Source: Bagarius yarrelli
Taxonomy: Eukaryota > Chordata > Actinopteri > Siluriformes > Sisoridae
Direction: 5' to 3'
NCBI GenBank assembly: GCA_005784505.1
Contig: VCAZ01000005.1
Location: forward strand, 1,378,001 to 1,442,000
Length of the DNA stretch: 64,000 nucleotides
The notes under the pieces were generated by a model, which searched no databases, had not been told where the DNA came from, and was given only the letters and a program-made list of their open reading frames with translations. Each line of letters starts with the position of its first letter. Within the stretch, counting starts at the first letter, position 1. The position numbers were made by a program, and so were the translations under genes. Shown one piece after another: positions 1 to 13,500 of the stretch.

Positions 1-3000
1 ATTACAATGCGAAGCGTAATACAAAATCTATTCACAGCAAATGAAAGCCAAACTGTACAAAATGCAAAGATTACACCATGTGCACACAGATACACACAAT
101 TCCCGTCTGTATGGTTTTTTATATAGAACTCTGCACAAAAAGCACTGCAGTTAAGCATTAAAGCACAGACGATGGCAGCTTTCACTTTTTTTTTTTTTTA
201 GGTCAAATCCATGTTGCATACTGCAGTAAGGCCAGAATGGTAGAACAGACATGATATGAGCAGGACAATGAGAAACAGACTCCAATGATCGTCGGTGTCA
301 CTCACACACACACATTAAACAGAATGAAAATGAACGGAGAGAGGAACAAGTGAGTGAGGAAAGTTCTGCATGAAATCTAGAGATGTGACAAGTCAAATGA
401 TTCTAGCAGAGACCTAAATAGTAAAACAAGAATCTGAGAACAGTTACGTGATCAAACCACACTTTCAGTAGAGCTTGCTGGTATGTTAGTTCCCTGATTA
501 CACGTCTAAAGCACAAGCACTTGGGTTAATACATGGGTAGATCACATGTTGGGTTGGGCCCAATTTATTAATGAACTAAAAAAAACCCCTAGACTTAAGA
601 TACTCTGGCAAAGCTAAGTGGACATAGGTATATACCCTTTATATATATATATATATATATATATACCCCCGGTATCTTATAAGAGCGTTGTACGCCAACT
701 TTAGATTAAAACAAAACAGGGTATTAATATAGCAAAATATGCTATGGAAAAGTTGCAACAAGGTGAACTTGACAAAACGTCAGGATGTTAATGCTAACCA
801 AACAAGTGCGCGACTGAACCATAAACAAATAGCCGAGTGAACATGAACCACAAGATGGCAGTAGAGCTGTGTTCCAAAAATACCACACTTATGTTTTAAA
901 ATCGTAAGTCGATGATGGTCTGTATATAACTGAAAATTGGGCTGTACACAAATTCAGTGTAAACTTCAGTGAAACCATACTTATTTAGTATCCTGTCCTT
1001 ATAGAATGGAAAATCGGTTATCCATATCTGTAAATGATAACTGGGTTTAATTTACTCATTCGTTTTTATAGAAAATTCATAGAAAACACTACACAAATAG
1101 GACAGATGAGACCTTTTTTTTTTTTGGATTACTGCCCATCCCGTCTGTTGTCATGCCTCGTATTTAATAGGGATTTTACTAAGCTAACTCTTAGTTAGGT
1201 CTGTAAGCTGAAGCACAGACTCTCTTCTTAAAGCTCTCTCAGGAGCCACATCCCTAAACACCTAAATGACCCGCATGCCTGTTTGCAATTGTAAATAAAT
1301 GTAACGCCCTCTGGTGTCTCTCTGCCTATAAATACGTATGTATATTTTTAAAGACTTAGCAAATATTAATAAATATGTTCAGGTATACAAACATTGACCT
1401 CACTTTTTATGGATAAATAACCCCAACTCTAGATTTTGACAACTTTTGTCACGCTATTTTTGTCTTTTTGGATACTTTTTTTCTTAGGATGTAGCCGTGT
1501 TTATTGTTATTAGGTAGATAAATATACAGTATATAGTATAAATAAGTAAGCAAGCACTATTGTAAGCCATTACAGTATCCTTGTTTAATATCTTAACCCA
1601 TTTCTGCTTGTTATTAAAATGTAAAAATGTTTTTTTTTGCCAAAAATTCAACACAAGTAAGCCGAAAATGTATCATCCTTATTCAAAAAATATACACTTT
1701 AAACCAAAAAATATATATATATATGTATCTTTCAATACTTAGGAAGCACAATCGGACTCTTCAATGTTGCCATGTTTAAGAACAAAGTTCAAATTTAGAG
1801 TATTTTATATTATTTCTAATCTAAGACAATGGGCCCAACCCATAAATAACAGTGATTTCAGTGGATAAATGACACTGATGATTAGATTAACTGGCTGCAC
1901 TAAATATTAAATGTTCATTATTATTATTATTATTATTATTTGCACTGCAATAATTAGTTTAGCATAAACAAATGTGGATATGTAAATAATTTAATGCCAA
2001 TTTAAATTTATTGTATGTTGTGTAGAGCTAATTTTGCAGGAAATTGTCTCCGAACAAAGTTTATAAACTAAAAAGCTATAATAATGACTATACTTTCGTT
2101 GATATTACAATTTTATAAATAATTAAAAACATATTAATTAATTTTAACTACACAGGTTTAAGGCAATTCGTACGTGTGGAGGAATTATACAGTTCACGTA
2201 GGCCATTAGCTAAAGACATACTATTCAAGAGAACTTAATATAAAGTGGAGCCAAAGATGATTCAAACAGTGACCAATGACCAGTTGACTCTCGGCAACAT
2301 GACAAGAATGTCACATGAGAAGCAATGGTGGAAGAACAGGATGCTGGGAGATGTAGTTGACTGGCTTTGGAGAAGCATGCAGCTCACGCAGCAAAGGGCA
2401 GAACCCACCTTCTCCGCTCCCCGGGCCGACCTCTGTTATTATCTCCATTAAAGAATTTAGCCCAAATACTGGACACAGAAGCCAGAATTAGTGCAAAAAG
2501 GGAGGATAAAGAGGGACAGAGAGCAACACCGGCCCAGACAGAACCAGTCCAAACATCCACCCACAAGCACAAACACCAGACACATGGACAGAGCGGAGCG
2601 AAGACAACCAACAGAGACAGCAGGAGGAAAAAACAAGCTAGAAAGTGAGAAAGAAAAGATGTGTGTGTGTGTGTGTTTGTGTGTGGGTGGGTAAATGTGC
2701 GCAAGAGGAGAAAAAGAAAAAAAAAACTAGAAGAAAGAAAAGGTTTTGAGAATTGTAATTAATTCAATCAATGATGGTATAAATTAAAAGATAATCCTTA
2801 TCCTGCCCAAGTGTTTTTCCTCATGAAACTAATAACAGGAACAAGAACCCGCACTTGAGTAAAGACGAAATCAATTGCACACAGTTTTGTGGTGAAATAG
2901 CAAGCAGCATGTAGAATATTTTTGCTAGACTACAATGCTCAATCATTCTCTCTGTGCAAATCAGCATGAGAAACATCTTTTCATTTTCTGCTTTGTCAGT

Positions 3001-4482
3001 GTGATCATACCGAAGACAATGGACATGCTTTCACACAGAGACTATCATGCCCAGTGGAGGTACTGGTCCGTTGATCAGTTGCTACCAGGCCGCGAGGAAA
3101 TGAAAACGTGGTTAAAATTATAGCTATTTTTCATTCATAAGTCTTTTGGATATTGTTGTAAAATACGACTGTTTCTGCCCTCGCCTCACTACCGCACCTG
3201 ACTCTCACTGGCACGCTATTTCATGCGTCAGTGACACGAGTTAACCCTTGGAAAAGAGCTTTTTTCACTGAAGAGCTTTTTTAGGAAGGAACGAGCAAAC
3301 GATGGGACAGCAGAAGGGTCACAGACGGCCATCAAAAAAAGCTGCATTTAAAAGAAAATACCAAGATTCCTACCTGTTATTGTAATTGCCTAATATAAAG
3401 TGTAATGATTGCGTTCAGATTATATACTTTGAACTGAGAAAGGTGTCTGTTTATTGGAACCCCCCAGCCTTCATCCGGTCCGTGGAACAATTTCATGCAT
3501 GAAACCCGTCCCTGGTTGAGGACGGCTGGATTAGCCAATATTATCAAAAAATTGTAGATAATTATTTGTTGTTGTTGACTAGTCTTTTAATCTAATATGT
3601 TAAAATGTAAATGTAAATCAACGGTCAGACAAAAAACAAAAAAAAATAAACCACTTCACTTATAAGAATGATATATTTTACAAATCTACCAACAAAATAT
3701 GCTGTTAAGTTAAGAAAGCATCTGACTATACCGATAAATATGTAATAATTATTATTAATAGTAATATAATTGTTTGACATCTTAAAAATTTCCTTGTTTT
3801 ATTATTATTAAGTCTAGCTAATTAAAAAAATCTAAATAATTAGTCAACACCTACTGGATAATCGGTAAAAAGCTCAAATAAATAGATATTTTAAAAAGCT
3901 GAAGTGATTCTTTTGTTTCATTCATAATGAATCGATTCATCGGTTTAATAATTGTCTATTAATCAACTATGAAAATAATCCTTTGTTGCATCGTTACCCA
4001 GCATCCAACATTCTTGTACCAAATGAGAGACTGCTCGCTGTGATGCTGGCTCCTCCTGCCCAATAAGTTCCCCTGTGGTTCACAGAGCTGTCAGGACTTA
4101 TGACTAAAGTTCCTGCTGTTGTAGATAAGCTCACAAGGATCTTATCGGGATAGAGTAAAGACTTCCCTTCGCTCTGTAACATTATTACATTTAGAACCTG
4201 ACAAATTCATAAAAAGTGTAGAGCTGTAAAAACTGCCACATCTGCCACATTACAAGAAGAGGAAAAACATTAGTCTAAACCTGTGACATTCCAAAATATT
4301 TTGCACAGGCACACAGAGTCTATGGAAACTAAATCACAACTAGGAAATTATGCTTGGCCACACATAACGATATTCTTGGCTTAACTAACAGTCTAATAGG
4401 AAGAACAGATTCTCAGGCTATAGTTATGAAGAACACAGCAAACCAGGACTAGTTAAGGGCAGTCTACAGTTACAAAACATAC
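1..4482. other. non-coding, probably madd intron 3' of exon 16
   Basis: I see no conserved MADD exon here; the expected block after PFPSLK (a KHSPTVKREPPSP-like segment in mammals) is absent. The stretch is AT-rich and holds a (TA)n run at about 640-664, an ATT triplet run near 1918-1940, a TG-rich run at about 2660-2690 and a hAT-like fragment near 3.5 kb. Short open frames at 2245-2700 and 3994-4182 have no recognisable product. Confidence 0.6.
3455..3535. mobile_element. hAT-like terminal fragment
   Basis: CATCCGGTCCGTGGAACAAT followed by ATGAAACCCGTCCCTGGTTG resembles the conserved end of Charlie/Zaphod-type hAT elements (GGTCCGTGGAAAAATT...GAAACCGGTCCCTGG). Only one end is seen. Confidence 0.45.
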
Positions 4483-4512
4483 CAGGACTGTCAGGATTCT
4501 CATCAGCACCAT
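4483..4512 (-). CDS. madd: madd candidate 30-nt microexon (exon 16)
   Basis: A 30-base open segment between a strong polypyrimidine-rich acceptor (a run of T then GTTCAG|AT) and a strong donor (CTG|GTATGT). It is phase-symmetric: joined to exon 15 it reads ...PSLK-DGADENPDSP and leaves one G to start the next codon. I do not recognise this decapeptide from a specific MADD isoform. The call rests on splice signals, phase and the known alternative splicing of mammalian MADD at this junction. Confidence 0.55.
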
Positions 4513-7500
4513 CTGAACAAAAAAAAAAAACAATTCATCCAAAATCACGGTTAAAAAAATAATTTGAATAATTGTATAAATACCCCTGTTTTTCTAGGAA
4601 AGAATCAATGTTCTAAGATCTAAAATATTTTTTAGACGTTCAGCATTTAACACCTCACAGTCCAATGTGAATCATAGGAGGAGAAATGAGCAGGAAATTA
4701 AGCAAAGGTTCAGGTAACGTTTCTACAATTCTTTTTTAAATTTCTAAGGGGGGTTTTATAAAAAAAAAAGGGTACATAGAAGAACAAGGATAAAAAAAAA
4801 ACTTTCACACATTCACATTTTACCCTGTAACACTGAACATTTTGTGTCTTTGACTACTAAAGATACCAAACCCAACTCAAAAGAGTAAGAACGAGCAAAG
4901 AGAAATAAAGCAAGCAAAAAAACCCCAAAACAGGTAGATAGACAGATAGACAGGCAGATTGTAAGCACACAGGAACAGTGTAGAAAATGACTGGATGAGA
5001 ACGTTACAAATAGTTGGATAAGAGAGATGATAAAGTAAAGGGAGTTTAGCAGCAATACAAAATGTAGAGAAATCTGTCCTTTACCTTTAAGACTTGGAAA
5101 CGGTGTATTCTTCTCTCTGGCTGCTTTGTTAGGAAGAGCCAGACTGGATAGACTAAAGCTAGTGCCATGGTTTTTATACAAATTACCTACAAAGACAAAA
5201 TGTATAATACAAATTTATTATTTATTTATAATCCAACTTCTATTTTAACTCAACTTTTGATTACAAAATAATTCTTGAATCCCTGAAAAAAAAAAAAAAT
5301 CACATTTATTATATAAAGATTAGCTTATATATCATTATTATCATATCATTATATAGTCATTCGGGGTTTAATCCCCTTTAATATGATCATTTCTGAGGTA
5401 AAAACATGAGTTTGCCTCTCACTTGCAAAAGACATGAGTCCTCCAAAGCCGTCCCCGCTGTTGTTGGAGATGTTGGAGTTGGGGGAACTGTTTTTGGAGT
5501 CTTCTTCTCCATCACACTCGCCTGGAAGTTTCAGGCTACTGGGCCTCAATGGGCGATATGGCCTACACAGACACGCATATCAGACTGAGTGTGCTTTGTT
5601 CCAAAAGCTTGCTACAGTTTGAAGTCTAAAATCTCCATAGGTTATCGAGACAGTGGCTGAAAGACAAACATACTTGTTTCCATTGGTATTCTGGTGGAAG
5701 CGTGGCGTGTAGCTCTCCTCTTGCTCCTCACTGTCAGCCTCCTCTTCTGCAGGGAAGCCATACTGAGGCTCGAAATACGGGTTGTCATACTCTCGCCTTT
5801 TAGTGGTTGAGTCGGCGGGTGTCGGCTCTGGACTGGATCGATTGAACGGTGGGAGACTTAATCCAAGGACAGGGTTCTGCAGGGCTACACTAGCTGATGC
5901 CTCAATTTCGCCAGGCTCTGCTGGCTCCTATAAAAAAAAAGTTACCCTGTTCTTTGAGTTGTAATTTATTAATGCTATCTAGATATCCTTAAATCTGTAG
6001 CAACTTGAAAAACATGGCTGTCATGATCTCTCCTTTCCTGAATTGGGTCTCAGCTCCGTTTTTGTTGGTTTTATGTTTGGAATTGTTTCCATTTATTGTT
6101 ACTGGCACCTTCTCTAATAGAATAAACTTTAATCTTATCTTTTATTTTCATTTTAGTACCAACTGCAAAACCTAATCTAATTTCATAATTTCTGATGTTC
6201 TAGTTATAGATTTATGTATTTAGTAGTGTTCTGAGATGAATATAAACTAACGATAATAAAGACATTTCATCAGAAATATCCCACCCCATACCGTTATTCA
6301 CTTAAACTTTCTTCATTTAGATGACAATGTGGATAAAGAGCAACCCATTCACATCTTAGTGAATTAAATTGGCTACTTAACTGGTTTTCCTACAGCCCAC
6401 AATTATTCATTTACTGGTCATTATGGGTAAATTGGTAGGACAGTGGTTAGGGTGTTTAGGGTTCAATTCCCAGCACTGCCAAGACACCACTGCTGGGCCC
6501 CTGAGCAGGGCCCCTCAACCCCTAATTGCTCAGATGTATAAGGGAGATAAATGTAAGTCGCTTTGGATAAAAGCATCTACCGAATGCTGTAAATGTAAAT
6601 ATAAATCATAATTTAACAGCTTATAGTACTGTAGATTTATGTTGTCATCTATAAAGTCTACTGTAGATACTGAACAATTCCAGACAGAAAAATGTATATT
6701 TATAACAAGAAAAAAGTAATGGAATAATCACCGTATTTTATACATTTTTTTAATGCCAATTTTTATTAAAATCACTACCGACAAGAATCTTGGTAAATTG
6801 GGAAAGTTGTAGCTCAAAAGACAAGACTTTGGTCTACTGATCAGAAGGTTCAAATCTTAAGATGACCAAGCTGCCACCACTGGGCCCTTAAGTGAAGCCT
6901 TCCACCATTAAATGCATAAAAATGTTGTTGTGACAATACTGACAACGGAATTACGGTAAAAACAGACAACAGTACTGACATGATTGACTCCCTGGATAAT
7001 GGTGCTGGGGCTGGAGCTGGCTGTGGTGCTGGAGCTGGAGCGATGCGGCTGGCCATCTGTCACCTCTGCAGGACCCTCGGGCTCAGACCCGCGCTCCTCA
7101 CTTTCGCTCTTATACTCCTGGAATTCATGGATTTCTACCTCGCTGGCATCCTCCAGTGCTGCATGTGTTAAGGGATCGACATCTGTGAGAGACACAGAAA
7201 ATTGTCAGGCTTTCTAATTAGGAGTGACAAAAAATAAATAAAAATAAATAAAGGGCAGGAATGAAAATGTCAAGGAGAAGAAAACAGAACTTACTTGGTG
7301 TGTCGCCTTGGATGTCCCCTTTGATCATTTCGTTCACGAAATCTCCCAGTGATGAATAAGAAGAGCTGGAATCATCATATGCCTCACTGTCACTGCCGCT
7401 GTAATGAACACACAGCAACATACAGTATGTATTTAGCATTAAACCTTTAGGTGATGAAATGTCATAAAAATCAATAAAAAAAATTAATTAATTTTACATT

Positions 7501-10500
7501 ACAAGTCAATAATACAATTAAAAATGTTGAGGTCTAAGATAATAATACTGCACTGTAGTGAATTGTGGTGCTTTGTAGACTTAATTAAATTGTACAACTA
7601 TATTTAGTTCTTGTTTATGGTTTAATTTAAGAAAAAACATTTTTAAGCGCTAAACAAAAAGGTTAAGTTATTAACATAAACTGGCCCCTAATTCTGGCTA
7701 AACTGCATTAAAACTGAGAATCTGTTTGTTGCCAAGCTTGTCATGCATGTTTTTAAAGTGACTGCAGTTTAACCCCGGGCAATTGGAAGACCCTTCTGAG
7801 GTCACATTATTATTCTGAAGCACACCCTTGGAAAGGTCACACAAACTCACACAAATTATTCAGGAACTGTGTTTTGTACCTGTCGTCTGTAGGGTCCGAC
7901 TCATTACCATCATCTTCTAGTGGTCCACTTATAGCCTCTGCAAGCTGCGAGTTTCCATCGTACACACGATAAAACACAGGCTGCAACTGATGAGCGTACC
8001 ACTTGGGCTTATCACCTATCAGGGAGGGGTCATATACATCTAAAACACAAACACACACACCAAGTTAACAACATTTACCCAAAAAACATGTATAAAATGT
8101 TTCCACCGATACCGTGTGTATTCTTACTGTTATGAATCCTTTGGAAGGCCAGGTTTGTAGGGTTTAAAGCCCACTCCCCATAATACTCCACAGCCTGCGT
8201 GTGTGAGAGCTTCTCAGCAAAGCTGGTGCGGCGCGGCCGGGACGCAAGGAAAGACGTGGCTTGAAATGCTACCACGGGTCGTGGAAAGAGTCGCAGTGTG
8301 CGTGTGTGCATCTGAAATCCCTGCAGTACGTTTGGAGAGTTGAAGAATCTTACCATTGCCACCCTAAACAATGAAAAAAAAAGACAATTTATCTATCTAT
8401 CTATGTATCTATCTATCTATCTATCTATCTAGATACAGATATATATAGATAGATAGGTACCATGCAACAACATGGCAAGACATAGAAAATAGTCTGGAAA
8501 AACATCATGTTTAAAAATATATTCTCTTTCTTTCTCACACACACTTACACAATACACACCAACACATAGTTGTGGTAATGATGAAATGTTTCTACAAACC
8601 AACACTTTAAAGGACTTTTACACAAAGTCACACAATCTTTAATATTCCAAAACAAATCATTTTTTTTTCAAGCTCATTTAAAAAACCGACCTCGTGGCCA
8701 CATCCACAGAGTCGACATCATTTCCATAAATAAGAGGATTAAACTCCGTGGAAGATGGGGAGGACTTATCACGGCCCGGGGGCAGAAGAGTTAGCTCTTG
8801 ACCCTCCTGGAACTTCTCTAGGTTCAAAATAGGCTGAGTGTTCAGACTCATACTGGCCAAAGCCTGTGGAGAAATAGAGGAAGATGTCCAGAGAAGGACG
8901 GACAGAGATTAAAGGAGAGAGAGCAGACAATGACTTTAAACATTTATATACGACTACATATAATGTCTGAGCTCAAAGCTATAAGGGAAAAAAACGGACG
9001 ACAGGCAAGCTCACTTCAGGCAATGTTTTATACCTAATACTTAGCGGATGCTTACATCATCGAGGCTGTGACCCGCCAATTTGTTTGTATAGAAATATAG
9101 AAACAAAATAATCAAGGTTATTATTTTAATGCTAAGTCTAATTGCCTGGAATTAGCCGCAGATTTTAAGGGTTAAACAATGTTAGAAAAGGGGTAGGTTT
9201 ATCACACTGAGCTATTTATAAAACACTTTGGGTAATACTTATATTGCACGCTCAGCGTCCCGCCGAAAAAGCTGGCATTGCGGCAACTTTCCGCACTAGT
9301 TGCCTGCCATAGTGTCGAGTCAAACACACAACCCATTCGATTTTCAATATGCTCATTTAGGCTAATAACCGATAAAACACGTGAGTGCAGGGGGATCCAG
9401 ACATGCTGCAGCCAAACTTTGCGAGTAACAGGTGTGCAAAATTGTATATGACTGTGCACAGGTAAGACAAGAATACAGAATGCAGACAGCTGTGCGCAAC
9501 TGCGTATTGCGGTGTGAGAGATGTGCAAGAAAAAACAGGGAGACAAAACAAAATTCCGTGCAAATAGAATGCATGGCACGTTCCAGAAGCAGAGATTACG
9601 GAACCTTTGTGTCGGAGGCGAAGATCTGCTTTTGGGTGATCACAGTCAACCTAACCAGACACTGGAACACAAGACCAAACAGAGGAAGCGTCACATGATT
9701 ACCGACCCCAGCCAAGCGCTGAAAAGGATCGGCAGGGCATGTGACTGTCTCAGAGACTAAAAGGACGAGAACAGAGAGAAAGAGAGATAGAAAGAGAGAG
9801 AAAAAGAGAGAGAGAGAGTGATCAAGTCTAAGAGAGAGAGAGAGAGAGAGAGAAAAAGAGAGAGAGTGATCAAGTCTAAGAGAGAGAGAAAGAAAGAGAG
9901 AGAAAAAGAGAGAGAGTGATCAAGTCTAGAGAGAGAGAGAGAGAGAGAAAAAGAGAGAGAGAGATCAAGTCTAGAGAGAGATTGAGAGAGAGAAAGAAAG
10001 AGAGAGACTGAAAAACCACTTTATATAAGACAAAAAAAACCCACAATGATGAAAACACAGAATGGAAAAAAAACAAAAAAAACACTGAAGCTTTGCATCA
10101 CATACAGACACAGAACAGACAATTACTAGAAAGATCATCTCGTTATCAATGATAACTCCAGCTACTGGTTTTAACTAATGAATGGGTAGAGATGGTGAAG
10201 AAGCAGAGGAAAACTATGTTTGTAGGAGAAATAAAATACAGCAAGTGTATAATTATTTATTCAAAAGTAAACTACTTTAAATTACTAAGCAGTCTATAGG
10301 GGTCTATTACGCAGTGGTGTGCAGTCAGGGTCAGCACGGCCTCCTCTGCTGGCCTAAACGCCATCAATAACACTGACCTAAATTCTTATATTCGTTCTAT
10401 AAAATTGTATTAATTTACTCCCAACTGTTCTTAATTTTGTAGCGTTTCTCTCAGCTGCACTGCCTCCGGTACGTGCATGTTAGATTTTTTTTTGTCCAAT

Positions 10501-13500
10501 CAGATTTCAGCCTCTATGTGCTGCCATGTTAATCTAATCTCCCAAAGCCTTCAGAATCAGTAGTGCTGGCCGATGGAACGTAAACTATATTCGCCAGATT
10601 CGTCCAGCTATCTGGCATACAACAATGTCAGAATTTTATGTACTCTGAATGGTTGATTAGGGCAGAACTGTTTTTTTTTTTTTTACATAAGCAGCACACT
10701 TACGTGAACACACACACACACACACACACACACATTAAGAAAAACAGTGGAAAATCAAAGTAACGGCCTGGGGGTTATAACTCCACACAGGATTTTATTA
10801 TCCTAGGTCTGATTCAGATTGAACTGATTCACTGATCACCAATGAGGAATCAGGTTCTATGATTTGCCACTGATATTAATATGAGTGCTCTGGATTAGAT
10901 CTGCAGAATAAGAAACTTTCATTAGGTTGTAATGATTGGAAACCATTTAACAGTAAAACCGTGTTTACACTGCACGATTTTTAATAGTTGTTTGGGATTG
11001 TTTTGCTTCTCAGACTTTATGATTCGATCTCCATGCCACACTGTAGGATAACAGCTGCCATAATGTCAGACAAGAAGATTCGTCCAGAGTTTAACGTCAT
11101 CAATCCATGACACGTTCAGTACCCGGCGTTTAAACAAACGCCAGCGACGAGACGTGATGCAAACACTCCTTTTTACTCAGCTGTTTGTCTTATTTTTATA
11201 TTTTTTAAGGTGGTTCAAATGTTGTGCTATTTGCGCTATTGTTTTTGACGCTCCTATTGGTTCTTCGTTTCATTAGTGTTATATCTTCCGACACTGCCAG
11301 AATTTTATTAAAGAAAAAAAAAACAGATCGCAACAGCAGTCAATCATCTGTCTGTGAATGTAAAAAATAAATCCAAGTCAACAGACAACCAAATCGTGGC
11401 CAAAATCACCCAGTGTAAACACAGCTTAAGTTATTTAACTGATAAGATAGGCTACACTGGCATAATTCAAATCTAAATGTGATTAAAATGAACTGTATTA
11501 ACATTTGAAATATGTTAGGATAATATATTTGGGGGGGGGGGGTAGTTCTGTTCTAAATCAGACCTTGGATCTGGATTATGATTTGATCTGGGTTAGACAT
11601 TCTAATTTAAGGATTTTTAGTTTATTATTTTATTATAAACAGACAGGTCCAAAAAGTGTATCACCTTCATAAGCTGAAACAAAAAGAGAAAAGGGAAAAA
11701 AATGCTTTTATTATAACACATGATAACAAAACGGATAAAAATAACTTGTAGGTACAGTAAATTATGATATGGAAAATTGGATCAGAGGATGTTTGCACAC
11801 CCAGTTCGTCCGAGTTAAAGTTCTAGAGTTCTCTTTCTATATTATTAAGTTTTTGAAATTGTGGAAACATGATTTAGATTTAAAGCAGTATTAATTGACA
11901 TAAATGTGTGTCTTTATTTATTTGCTCTAGAAATAATTGATTGGCCCCAAATTAAATAGGTGTGGAAGCACCATTAATTAAAACAGACAAAACAAGCTAA
12001 ATATATTAAATATTAGCAAAAAAAAAAAAAAAAAAATTATGATTAGACTCAATCTAACTTGTGGAAATAACAGACGGTCTATTTTACCTGCTTCAGGTGT
12101 TTTTTCAACTCTGTTGCTTCTGGTTCAGGCAAAGGTGGGAGTATTTCTGCATTGTTTGGAGCAACGACCTGTAAACCGATACCAAACACTGATAACGTGC
12201 AACACGCTTAAGACCAAATCTGATGTATCTGATACAGATTACTGACCTTGCTGCAGTCCAGATCCACCAGCCAAACATCATCAGGCATCTTAAAGTCTGA
12301 TTTATACAGGAAGAAGCTGGCGGGCACGCCGATGATGTATGGAGTGGGTGCTAGCAGGAGCTGGCAAGCAGAAGAGACAGAATGATATAAAATGTAGAGA
12401 AGAGAACTAGCAGCTCTTCACACGCTGCATTTTTAGATTGCAGGTAAAATCAGGTACTGGTGCTTTTCATGGCATGGGCGAAGTACCTGTTCAGCTGAAG
12501 CCATGCAGGTGGGAAGGAGGGGGATGACAGGGAACATGTATTCCAGTGGATAGATCATGGCCACAAAAGCCATAACACTCATGGAGAGAGCATTGTAATC
12601 CCGAGATTGAAGTACCACCTATAAACAGCAAAGAGGATAAGAGTTTCTTTTGGATAGGTGTGTTATAAAATATGCTAAACTTATGATAATGGCAGTTTCT
12701 CTTTTCAATAATATACATGACAACACCAACTATCGCCAAGGGCCGTGATTGATTTTTAGCGTAGCATTATTCCTATTCCTATGGCTTGAGAAACAGAGCG
12801 CAGCATTCTATACCTTGTGTTCAAGCAGGATGCAGCTGAGCACCTGCAGGCAGGCATCCACCCCCAGCAGCTCTAAAGGCAGGTGCAGTGGAAAGTCCAC
12901 AAGACAGAATCTGGATGAATCAGGCAGGGCGTAAGTGAGAGCCGGTTGCAGTTCTGGAGGAAGCACTTCCACGTCGATACGTCGCACACCTGCTACAGGC
13001 ACCGGGGAGCGCAGCAGCCTGTACACCCACGATTCGATCTCCCTCAGGTCATGAAGTAACTGAGTACCTTTTTCCTTCTCCTCGACGGAAAGCGCGCCAG
13101 CCAACACACGCCACATGGCGTCCCTGGAGGATAAACACACATACGCATACACACAGTGATACATAAATATTGTTGTCAGAAAAATTATACACAGAATTCA
13201 AAATCTCAGTCCAGGACAAACATCTTAAACAAAATGGTATTTACTGGTACATGCCCCAGTTACACCGAGGTGCCATTGCTGGGCCTTATAGCAAATTCCC
13301 ACTGCTCAGCTGTAAAAATAAGATATAAGAACGTCTGCCAAATGCCATAAATGTAAATGCAAATCATTACCTATCAAGTACATCACTTCCCACAATTCAC
13401 AACGGTTTAGACCCCAGAGCCTGGGAAGCTGCTGACACTGCAGTCAGTAGGACTAAGAATATGATCATTTGTCTCAATGATAGGTGACACCTGGGCTGTG

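Noticed and set aside
2245..2704. Overlapping open frames on both strands
   Set aside because: Low-complexity Lys/Arg-rich or Leu/Phe/Cys-rich translations, no splice context matching MADD and no recognisable domain.
3994..4182. 62-residue minus-strand open frame as another madd exon
   Set aside because: It is preceded by a plausible acceptor but ends in a stop, and the peptide resembles no MADD segment.
8391..10010. CRISPR-like regularly spaced repeats
   Set aside because: These are eukaryotic microsatellites and minisatellites: spacing is irregular, spacers are low-complexity and no cas genes could be expected.
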